Shown here piece after piece: positions 10,801 to 19,857 of a stretch of 27,471 bases of DNA (position 1 is the stretch's first letter; every line of letters starts with the position of its first letter). Under the pieces are notes generated by a model. That model saw nothing but the letters and a program-made list of their open reading frames with translations, was not told where the DNA came from and searched no databases. Source of the stretch: Gymnopilus junonius. Its lineage: Eukaryota > Basidiomycota > Agaricomycetes > Agaricales > Galerinaceae. The stretch is taken from contig JADNYJ010000424.1 of NCBI GenBank assembly GCA_015501075.1, positions 1 to 27,471 of the forward strand, in the 5' to 3' direction. The translations under genes and the position numbers were made by a program.

Positions 10801-12567
10801 GAGATTGTCTTTGAGTTTGGTCTGCTTTGGTGGTGCAGGCAGTTTTGCTTTTCCTTTCTGTGTTACAGGCTTCTCTTTTTTCATCTTCCTAGCCTGGTTG
10901 CTCATGTTATTCTTTTGAAAGGTGGATATTGATACTCTATGAATGGTTTTGTCCCCAGTAGCATGAAGTTCTGGGTCCTAAACATAATACGTAAGTTTAT
11001 CACTTTGAATCTATTCAGAAAAGACTTACCAGCTTCTTCAGTAGCTCGACAGCTCTAATCAGGGTCTCCACTCATGCACGCAAGCAAGAGGGAGCATCAG
11101 AAAGGAGCTTCTGTTCACAGAGAAAATGATGTGCTATTGCATTCATAGAAAGGATGGAGCAGGATATTGCATCCACTTGCTGGGCTATAGGAAGTAGCAG
11201 CTGGATGAAAATCACCTTGAATGAGATATTGAACCACCAATCCAGAATCTCAGTCAGCTCTGAGGGTGGTGGGTAACCCAGTGGGTCACCATAAAACCAG
11301 GTTCGTCGTTCGGCATCAATGACCAATGCACACCAGTGGTTACTAATGATTCCTGCCCTCTCATTGGGAAGGATAGATTCATTCTCTGTGAGACACACTG
11401 CAACCGCAGCACCTATGGCAGGTACTTCCCAGGTTGACATCTTTATGGCAAGGTCATGGATGAAGCTGACACTTTTGTCATGGTAGTAGCCTTCACGGTT
11501 TTGTCGGTATGTGGTGATAAGCTTTTGCATGAATGCAGTTTGCTGAATTACTTCAGGTTCTAATGCAGATGCAAGGTCATCATTTAGGATTGTTGCGAGC
11601 ATATCCATCTGCAGCATGCACAGCCATTCTTCTGAGCATAGAAGGGCAAGATCAGTGATATTGTCAGCCATCCTCAGGGGTATTTTATAAACCCAAGGCA
11701 GCTGTGTGAGTAATTCAATTGCTTCTTGATGTTTCTGTCCATATAACCAGGCAATAGCTGGAGACCAGGCCTCCTTTGCCTCATGAACATAGTGCATCTG
11801 CTTCCACCACTCCAGAATCCACAGGGGTAGGCAGATTTTGCTCATGCTGAGAGGATACATCAGGGATTGGATGCCTTCATTGTAGGCGAGAGCTATTGCT
11901 CTTCTATCTATCAATAACACCACATCAACAAGGGTGGGCATAGCCAAGGTGTGTAGCAAGGCAATTTGTTGCTCATTTTTGACCAAACTTGATTGTTTTG
12001 CAAACAGGTCATCATCATGAAAGGCAAGGAGGTTAGGGGGATTTTCAGCTGATGGCACTGGGAACTGTGATAGGGCCAGGACATTGAGTGTGTCTGCTGG
12101 AAGAAGGACTTGAGATATCTGGGGAGGGATGTCCATAGTGGAGGAGGCAGTCAACGCTTCTGTGCTTGAAAAATTTGATCGTTGTTTGTGATAATGCCGA
12201 AATTTCAAATATCCTTGGTCTGGCCCATGCCGCCTTGGAAGAGGAAAGGATAAGATGTTTCAACACTGTATGCTCTGACTTCCATTCCAATCTGATTAAA
12301 AATTCCCTGTATGTTCAGTATTTTTCTGTATTAGATGTAAATACTCTATCTTATAGGTGTGAAGTACTAGCCAGGTAGAAGCAAAAGCTATGCACACTGC
12401 GACGGACCACCCTGTGCGAGATCGGCGTCGCATATGTGTCACGTGATAGGTAAATTACCACCCAAAATCTCGACCCTCGCCCTCCAGGTAAATTACCAGT
12501 ATATTACTGGTTAATTACCGGTAAAATTGGTAGCCGGTAAAAAACACCCCTTTTTTACTCAACCCTA
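7803..12567 (-). mobile_element. hAT DNA transposon carrying a C48 protease-transposase gene
   Basis: The terminal inverted repeats begin TAGGGTTGGGTAAAAAA on the left (7803) and, read inward, TAGGGTTGAGTAAAAAA on the right (12567). Subterminal regions on both sides repeat GGTAATTTACC/CCAGTAATTTACT-type words and share ATCACGTG near the inner border. TAGGGTTGGG ends are typical of hAT elements. One large decayed gene fills the interior on the minus strand. The 8 bp outside the two ends (GCCTTCAT and GTTTCTAC) are not a clear target duplication, so this may be an aged copy or one end may have been altered. Confidence 0.85.
8040..12208 (-). pseudogene. Ulp1-type (C48) protease - BED finger - hAT transposase fusion gene, decayed
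   Basis: The exons are 12208-11030, 10977-9889, 9834-9439, 9383-8682, 8625-8464 and 8405-8040. All five introns are GT-AG, 52-58 nt and phase 0, and leave about 1,300 codons. Exon 1 holds a C48-like core: NHWCALVID (His), WFYGDPLG (Asp) and QQVDAISCSIL (Cys), as in Ulp1/SENP proteases. Exon 2 holds an acidic/lysine-rich linker, a BED-type finger (CIGGC ... HANNC), IPAEAELILQKQIE and the first catalytic Asp region (SCDGGTSRGRESFWTVH). Exon 3 starts VIDKVGHSRIGAVVCDSTGN with the second Asp. Exons 4-5 end with the hAT dimerisation region (SMAEERTVSAFTWITPALR). Damage consists of TGA at 11074-11072 and at 9459-9457, and 1-2 nt frame changes near 10500, 10195 and 10145. The frame through the first TGA stays open into the next exon, so the ancestor was probably a single protein. 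Confidence 0.75.
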
Positions 12568-12858
12568 GTTTCTACAACATGAACTGGTCATGTGATTTTA
12601 AAATTTGCATTGGGAGTTCTTTGTGAATCGGGGGTTCTTGCCAAACATTGCACTGCCTTTGCACCAGGACACCATTGCAATGATTTACATGTGACTATTG
12701 TGTGACTAAGTGAGGTATTTGTGCTTGAAGGTAGTGTCAAACAATGCGGAAGGACATCCTGAGCCACGAGGAGTTCAACTGCAGGTTGGCGATGAGGGGC
12801 GCAGGTTTGGATTATACTCAGTGTGTTTATAGTCAGTACCTACTACATACCCCCGGAG
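12568..12858. other. Stretch between two mobile elements, no feature seen
   Basis: No open frame with coding character and no repeat partner was found here. Confidence 0.4.
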
Positions 12859-12865
12859 TTACCTA

Positions 12866-13905
12866 GGAAGTGGATGCTATTGACCCAGCAGGTTGTCGCC
12901 ACACATGATTTTCGGAGATCCCCAGCAATGGACTTGTGCATGATTATCTTGACCCGTTGCATGTAAAATTCATTGCCCCTTACTGGAATTGAACGTGAGA
13001 CAAAATATCTTAGTACCTCATTTCTTAAGGACGTAGATAAGATATGTTTTCTCTCAATATGATCACGTGTATAGGCCATGCCGCCGAGTAAACAGTCATG
13101 TAAATGTGTCTTCTTCGGTGGCTGGTACTGCTCAAAAGCGTGTCCGTGATGAAGGTATTCCCAGTGCAACTGATGCAGAGGACCGTCAGCCGAAGTGCCC
13201 ACGTCAATATGAAATTATCGATCTCACCTTGAGTTCTCCGGCCCCTGCACCCAGTCCCGCAGTCTCAAACTCGAATTTTGACATCTCAGACTCATCTTCT
13301 GCAATTGGTTATGGATCTGATGATGAAGCCGAAGTGAGTACCATTGTTTCTAACAGATTTATGAATACTTAACTAGAGAAGCTTGACATGGTGGGAGAGG
13401 AACTGCTGGAACAGGCAGATTATTTAGAGAAAATGAGCAAGATCATTCGCACACAAGTTCCCCACCGAAACTGAATCTGGACATCAACGGCCGTTAAGAC
13501 ACTCCGACCTCACGTTAAATGCATTGCTGAATTCGTGGATGACGTAGAATACCATGAGCGCAATGGGAAAAAGCGGGGAACGACATGGGCAGAAGGAAAG
13601 AGTAAAGAGGAAAAGAGAAGGGCAAAGAACACGATGGGGTACGTCTTTACTCGACACGCTTGACAGACGGTGGGTAAAATGGAAATCGTGAATGGAAAAT
13701 GACTTAATTTAAACCTACGTGCTGTTCTCTACGTTGAGCGCGGATACATACTTTAACTCATACAAAATAATCTAATCTACAGTACATATGGCCCCTCGGT
13801 GATGAGATAAATGGGCGACGGGTCGAGATAATCACGCCTAAGTCCATTGCCGGGGATCTCCGAAAATCACGTGTGGCGACAACCTGCTGGGTCAATAGCG
13901 TCCAC
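12866..13905 (+). mobile_element. 1.04-kb TIR element with cargo ORF
   Basis: Inverted repeats of about 90 bp: the left end (12870 onward) and the right end (13905 inward) both read GTGGAYGCTATTGACCC, then AGCAGGTTGTCGCCACAC, GATTTTCGGAGATCCCC and CAATGGACTT. A direct repeat TTACCTA flanks it (12859-12865 and 13906-13912), a plausible target duplication. It has no transposase, so it is a non-autonomous element of unknown superfamily. Its two ends differ almost only at CpG sites, with all losses on the left. Confidence 0.75.
13067..13663 (+). pseudogene. Decayed ORF inside the TIR element, NLS- and SIM-like
   Basis: One frame runs from about 13067 to a TGA at 13661-13663, broken by TAA at 13370 and TGA at 13472; the true start is unclear (a better-looking MPPSKQS start at 13079 is in another frame). 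Parts in order: a basic stretch (KRVRDEG), YEIIDLTLSSP (the shape of a SUMO-interaction motif), a serine/acidic stretch (SDSSSAIGYGSDDEAE), a leucine/glutamate-rich likely coiled coil (LEKLDMVGEELLEQADYLEK), then a basic C-terminus (GTTWAEGKSKEEKRRAKNT). No catalytic domain is seen. The protein family is not recognised; roles are inferred from motif shape only. Confidence 0.5.
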
Positions 13906-13912
13906 TTACCTA

Positions 13913-14498
13913 TTAGGAGTCTGTAACAGTTCTGCGCGGTCACGAGGCTACTGTCACGCCATCGCGACAGTTATGTAAGCTGACTCTGAACCCTTGAACG
14001 TTGAACGTTGAACATGCAAACTTTCCAAGTCACTGACTCACGGTATTGCAAAATAAGGCTTTTCACCAGACTTTCTTTTTTGCGCTGGAGACACACATTC
14101 TTGACTGCGTTCCTGTCCATTTGCCGAGCGCTTGAAGATTCTGGTCGGACTTCACGACTTGAATTTTGAAAGAGGCCCACTAGACAAGTCGACCTGTTGT
14201 GCTCAAGTTGCGCTCGTCGAAGTCATTGTGCCAGAAGGAATCCTCGAATCGATTATTAACTGGCGATACAAAGGCACTAGTGTCGTTTTATAGAATTGCT
14301 GTTGTCTCCAAAGCCCTTCGTTGGCACGCAAGATGAGGAATTTTGATCGAGACGGATCTACTGTGGCAGGCTTTTATTGGTAATAACGTCTTTTCTGGTC
14401 TCTTCGGTCCTTGGGTGTTACGCAAAATTTGCCAGCCAACAGCGTTTACCCTTGCTATTTGGAATACTTTCTACTCTCTGATTCTGATCCATCCCTCA
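13913..14498 (+). promoter_or_regulatory. Region upstream of the chitin deacetylase gene
   Basis: No gene is seen. It must hold the promoter of the deacetylase gene starting at 14499. A short tandem repeat of TTGAACG (13994-14013, nearly three units) is the only structure noted. The CpG content is normal, unlike the element block to the left. Confidence 0.4.
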
Positions 14499-16482
14499 AT
14501 GAAATCACCCATTCTCTCCTTTTTATCTGCTACTCTGCCCTTTGTCATTGCGGCAGAAAATACTGACCAACATGCACATATTGGACGGCAAGAAATGGGT
14601 ATGTTAGGTATGTTCTGTCATTGCTAAATGTCCCGCCCTTTGTGTTTCACACAGGTCCCTAATCTTCTTCATTATACAATTCTCTCCACCAATGCATACC
14701 ATCCATTGGCGACAGATACGCATATCCCGCCTTTGTCGGGCATCACTATGGGAATGGCAACACGTCCGCCTCCTCCGTTTACTGCTACTCATACACCTGG
14801 TGCTACACCGCCATTATCGGGCGTCCCAGTCCTTCCCACAGCACGTATGGCTATCGTTAGAACGATGTAATTCCCTAAGTACTAAAATTTTTCTAGTTGC
14901 ACTCACAGGGTGGCCCCCTGTCGATAAGATTCCCGAGCCAAGTAGGTTTTCAATATTGATCCGGCGAATCTATTGACAATAGTTTGGCTAGACTCGCCCG
15001 AGGTGCAAGCATGGATGAAGGAATTAGAAGGGATCACCATCCCGGACATTCTACCCACCAAAGATTCGAGCTGTGCAGCGGATCCCGAGGCTGCGGCTGA
15101 GGCAGAAAAGCGAGGATGGTGGACATGCGGTGGTTATACTCGAACTACCGGTATTTTTCCTTGACCTTTGCATTTCGAGGATATTGATATACTGAAGGCT
15201 TGTGTGACTAGATATTGCGGCATGCCCCGATAAACTCCACTGGGGAGTTAGGTGAGAAAACTTCTTGAAATCTGGCTTTCCTGCTGCTGACCTCTCTTCA
15301 CAGCTTCGACGATGGTCCTTCACCTTACAGTATGTCCATTCTGCCAACCCGCCTAATTCGTTTTATTCATGTCACTCTTATAGCACCGTAGGTACTTCGT
15401 GAACGGCCTCTTTCTGACTGAATGCAACTACCGTTCCAGAAACCTAATTGCTAAGTTAAAAGAGAAGAACATCAGAGCGACTTTTTTCGTCGTTGGCTCA
15501 CGCGTCATACAACGACCTGGAATTCTGATCGAGGAGTACATGAATGGTCATGAGATAAGTGTCCACACCTGGTCACATACCGTGCGTATGGACCTTCGAT
15601 TTTGCAGATTGTGTACTGACATTTCGACTAGCCTCTGACAACACTAACAAACGCTCAAATCGTCGCCGAATTAGGGTGGACCAGGAAAGCGATCAAGGAC
15701 GTACTTGGAATCACACCGACTACCATGCGTCCTCCAAGGGGCGATATTGGTGAGTCTTATTTGCTTTATCGATGCATTATCTCCCTAACAAGTTCAATTG
15801 AACAAGATGACCGTGTTCGAGCTATATCCTTAGCAATGGGAATGGTTCCCATCCTATGGACCTCCAATGCAGACGGGGGCAAGTTCGATTCAAATGGTTT
15901 GTTCAGAGTTGAACTGTTGTCGGTTAAACTCACTTTTAACCTCGACGCAGACTGGAGAGTTGCCAGCGGAGAGCTTACTGGGCCTCAGGTATTCACTATA
16001 TTCGAAGATCTCATGCGTAATGGCACATCATTCAATACTGGGTACGATCCCATTTGCTTGAATAGCTGCTCACCGCATATATAAATTTCTAATAGGTTCA
16101 TTACCCTCCAACATGATCTCTTTGAGATCACTGTCGACCTTGCAGTTGGATACACTTTGGATGCTGCTCTCTCGCACGATCCCAAGTTCGTGGTACGTTA
16201 TATTGTCTGTTATGTTGTATTATCAGACTTAAATTTACCATTTAGCTGCAACCCGTTGGTGAATGCATGGGTATGCCTGCCGGAGCCATTTATAATGAAA
16301 CCAAAAAGGATACAGCTGCTGCAAGTGTGACTGCCAGCGTACCTGAAGTTACTCAAGCGGGCAAAGCAGAAGATGTAGATGCAACGAAACCACCGGGAAC
16401 GAGCGCTGCACTCGCAGTCGTTGCCCCTGTGTGGGGATTTCTGTCCATAGTTGGTTTGGCAATGGTTGGTGTCCTTGGCTGA
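14499..16482 (+). CDS. Chitin deacetylase (polysaccharide deacetylase, CE4), GPI-anchored
   Basis: The enzyme removes acetyl groups from N-acetylglucosamine in chitin, making chitosan at the cell wall. My model has 13 exons: 14499-14598, 14716-14844, 14897-14941, 14983-15150, 15212-15251, 15304-15329, 15384-15387, 15440-15581, 15632-15749, 15807-15896, 15951-16041, 16096-16192 and 16246-16482. This gives 428 codons in frame. A signal peptide (MKSPILSFLSATLPFVIAA) starts it. CE4 motifs follow: WGVSFDDGPSPYT (catalytic and metal Asp), ATFFVVGS, HEISVHTWSH (metal-binding HxxxH), MRPPRGDI (usually RPPYGD), LWTSNAD and ITLQHDL. A Ser/Thr/Ala-rich tail and a hydrophobic C-terminus (APVWGFLSIVGLAMVGVLG) look like a GPI-anchor signal. 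The first intron (117 nt) is the least certain join, because the nearer acceptor at 14655 breaks the frame. Confidence 0.9.
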
Positions 16483-16720
16483 AAGTGCTCCGCTACAATG
16501 TAGTCCTATCCGTTGCTCGGCCTTACGTGTATTACATTATACATATCTATTGGTATATCTAGTTTTGCAAAGGGGGAATGACTGAAGATAAGATTGTGCT
16601 GACGGCTATTCCCGTTACCCTGACGGACATCAGTGTCATGGTACGAAACGGTCATCACTTGTGAACTTGGGATTGTCGGATATTTCGAGACATCCTTGAT
16701 ATCCTTTGCCAACCATCAGG
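16483..16720 (+). promoter_or_regulatory. Spacer between the chitin deacetylase and sec1 genes
   Basis: 238 bp hold the 3' end of the deacetylase transcript and the sec1 promoter. No distinctive motif was recognised. Confidence 0.4.
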
Positions 16721-19678
16721 ATGTCGTCCTTGATCACCATCGTGCGCAACAGTATGAAAACGCCCTAACTAACCATTATCGCATATACTCATACCTCTTG
16801 TCCTCTCCAGAGTTCTTGGAAGCGATACGCTCTGTCAACCCACCGTCAAGATGGAAGATACTCGTTGTCGACGATCATTCTCAACGGCTCTTGGGCGCGG
16901 TCTTGAAGCAATTTGATATTCTTGAAGAGAATGTTACGTGTGCGTTGTAAATTGAATTGGAGCTGCTAATAGTAACCCGTACCGACTAAACGACAGTGAT
17001 CGAATCTATTGGAAACGTTCGCGAACCTCAGCCGGAGTTCGAAGCTCTGTACTTGATTATGCCCACAACCCAGAACGTGGACCGCATCATCAGGGACTTT
17101 TCCAATCAAAAGCAGTATGCTGCTGCCCATCTCTTCTTTGTCGAAGGTAAGTCGCGTGCTTTCCAAGGCGGCTAGCTTGGTTTGGATCATAAACGTGAAG
17201 GATTACCGGAACCGCTATTTGAACGTCTTACGTCTTCCCCTGCGGAGCCCCACTTGCAAGGGTTAAAGGAACTCTTCCTCAACTACAATGGTAAGCTCTG
17301 AAGTCAAGACGACAGACCTGCGGTAATCGTATTTCACTCTAGCTATTGAAGCACAAGTATTTTCAATGCGAGAACCAAGCTACTTTTTCAGTATGTATAG
17401 CCCTCCAAGGACAGATGCAGCATATAAGCCAGCGCGGGCCCGTCTCGAAGAAGACTTATGGTTTATGAGTAAAATGGTTAGTCAAAGTTAGGTATATCAG
17501 TATGGAGCGCGGACTGACGCTTCGAAGATCGCTAATGTGTGCATATCTCTGAACGAGCTGCCCTTTATTCGATTCTACATGCCCTCAAGCCATCTTCCTC
17601 TTGGTCCCTTGAAGCCCAACGCCCAAAATCGCCCACCAGCTCCACCAGAAAATGCCAGTCGTTGGAGGACAAACCTTGCGCGCGGATCTGAAGCAAGAGC
17701 GTATGAAGCTGTAGAGTCTGACTTCGTCACGAAGCTGCTCGCTTTTAGGGTCCAGCAAAACCTTGAGGAACATAAGAAATTAAATCCTGAGTTTGGAGTC
17801 AGCAATCCCTCTAATCACTGTGTGCTAAGACTGATTAAATCATAAAGAAACCGGATCCTGCTCGGCCCAGAGCAACTTTACTGATCACTGACAGGTCAAT
17901 GGATATGATGGCACCATTTGTACACGAATTTACTTACCAGGCTATGGCCAATGACCTCTTACCTATCGAAGACGGCAACAAATATTCGTCTGTTATCACC
18001 TTCTAGCCATATAGTTAAACAATTGACCAGAACTTTATCAGATACAAATTTCAATCATCAGTTGGCACCTATGAAGACAAAGTAGCCACCCTCTCGGATA
18101 TCGACACTACTTGGACTGCCGTCCGCCACCTCCATATGCGGGAAGCCATAGACAAGTTGATGGCCGACTTCAACAAATTTTTAGAAGACAATGCCGTCTT
18201 TAACGGGTTCGTATGTCGTCCATATCTATGATCCGCACTTCCATATCGTTATTTTCCAGTGAAGGTGCTGCCAATCTTAATGATATGAAAGATATGCTTG
18301 CGTCTCTCCCTCAATATCAAGAACATCGCGAGAAGGCAAGTTTCGACTTTCTTATTTCACTCCATTCTAATGTTCCTCTTAAATTTAGTTCTCTTTGCAT
18401 CTAAACATGGCACAAGATTGCATGGAGATATTTGAGAAGCAGAAGCTTTCCGATATAGCATCCGTAGAACAAGTATGCATGCGGCTGTATCACTACAGGT
18501 TTAAGTTGTTACTAATAGGTCACAAAAGTCTTGCGCAACTGGCCTCAATGCCGAGGGGAAAACGCCCAAGGGTCTCGTCGAAGAAATGGTGCCTCTCCTA
18601 GACAGCAGAGATGTTCTGTAGGTTATGGCTATGTCGCATCTCTCAATGCTTTGTTACTTATATTTCCACTAGCAATATGCGCAAAGTTCGAGTCATTGCA
18701 TTGTACATCCAATACCGTGACGGTGTCCCAGACGAAGACAGACGACGGCTCTACCAACATGCCAGGCTAACGCTCGCCGAGCAAGATGCTGTGAATGCCC
18801 TTTTGCACCTCGGCGTTCGGCTGACAAGAGTGAGTGTATCATTTTGCTTCTATTCAACGTATGAACTTTTGCAAAGGGTCCGAACGACAAAGACTCGAAA
18901 AAGAAGATAAAACAGAAGTATACACCCGACGAATATGAACTTTCCAGATTTAAACCAGCATTGAAATCCGTCCTCGAGGTATATACTTCCTCGCCAGCTA
19001 GTCAGCCCGATTTGTCTAATCAAGATGCTACAGGATCAAATTGGCGATAAGCTGGATGCCATCTCGTTCCCATACGTCAAGGATGCACCTTTGGCAACAC
19101 CACTTTCGCCTCGGTCCCCTCCACCGCAAACAACGTCCTTGCGAAGCCAGAAGCCAGCCTGGCACAGGGCTCCGAAAGCAGCAACAGTAGAGAACCGACA
19201 GCGGGTTCTGATATTTGTTGCAGGTGGGATTACTTATTCGGAAATGCGAGAGGTTTATAATCTCTCCAGTTCCTTGCATAAGGATATCTTCCTCGGTGAG
19301 CTTTGTGAATGGCAGACTAATGATATTGATTGATATAATATTTCAGGTTCAACCCATGTTATTACTCCGAAGGGATTTGTCGATGATCTCAAGGTCCTTG
19401 ACCTCGGGGGCGCAGGCTCCAAGGCTATACCCAACGGTCTTCGAGATATGAGAGGAGAGCCCAAGACAATCCAACAATTGTATGACGAGAAATATTTTGT
19501 CAAAGATCAGCCCCCACCTCAAAAAGGCCCTGCGAAGACCCTCGCTCCCCGTCCTGACCGGGTGGCAGCACCCATACAACCATCCCCAACCAGTTCATTC
19601 CAAGGTTCCGTCAATTCTATCACGCCGTCAGTGAAAGATGAAAAGAAAAAGAAGCGAGGTCTCTTCCGATTTGGTTGA
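16721..19678 (+). CDS. sec1: Sec1 family (SM) protein for exocytic SNARE fusion
   Basis: Sec1 binds plasma-membrane t-SNAREs of the Sso/syntaxin type and supports fusion of secretory vesicles. I resolve 15 exons, giving 736 codons without a break: 16721-16751, 16811-16939, 16997-17146, 17201-17290, 17343-17476, 17528-17797, 17848-17987, 18042-18206, 18260-18335, 18389-18472, 18529-18617, 18673-18829, 18877-18978, 19034-19295 and 19347-19678. Recognisable blocks are MSSLITIVRN, SVNPPSRWKILVVDDHSQ, LKQFDILEENVTLIES, EALYLIMPTTQNVDRIIRDF, LLITDRSMDMMAPFVHEFTY, KYSYKFQSSVGTYEDK, LASLPQYQEHREKFSLHLNM, RVIALYIQYRDGVPDEDRR and RVLIFVAGGITYSEMREVY. The fit to fungal Sec1 is better than to Sly1 or Vps45. 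The C-terminus is polybasic (KDEKKKKRGLFRFG). The intron after 18335 is GC-AG (AAG|GCAAGT). Confidence 0.95.
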
Positions 19679-19857
19679 TTGATGATTTCAAGTTTTGGAT
19701 GTAATTATAATAGTCGCAGAATGATGTAATGTGAACATATATATATATACCTCTGGGGTGAATTGAATGATCATTATCACTTTAATATTCTTCAATGAGT
19801 CATACAAAAGAATGGATAAGTCGAGAAATAGGTATGTAAAGTACATGGCAGCAGCGA
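19679..19857. other. Convergent 3' spacer of sec1 and rpt4
   Basis: An AT-rich spacer of 179 bp with an (AT)n run near 19738-19749 must hold the ends of both transcripts. No other feature was seen. Confidence 0.4.

Noticed and set aside
1..12208. TGA read as an amino acid (stop recoding) because so many TGA codons interrupt element genes
   Set aside because: Host genes in the same window (chitin deacetylase, sec1) end at TGA in the right place; CpG decay explains the pattern better.
7795..12575. 8-bp target duplication of the hAT element (GCCTTCAT / GTTTCTAC)
   Set aside because: Only three of eight bases agree. The differences are all C/T, which decay could explain, but this is too weak to claim.
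14628..14870. Acceptor at 14655 for the first chitin deacetylase intron (longer exon 2)
   Set aside because: No donor in exon 1 gives a matching phase; the acceptor at 14715 keeps the frame. cDNA could overturn this.
16966..17190. Antisense ORFs over sec1 and the other host genes
   Set aside because: They are shadows of strongly supported coding exons.
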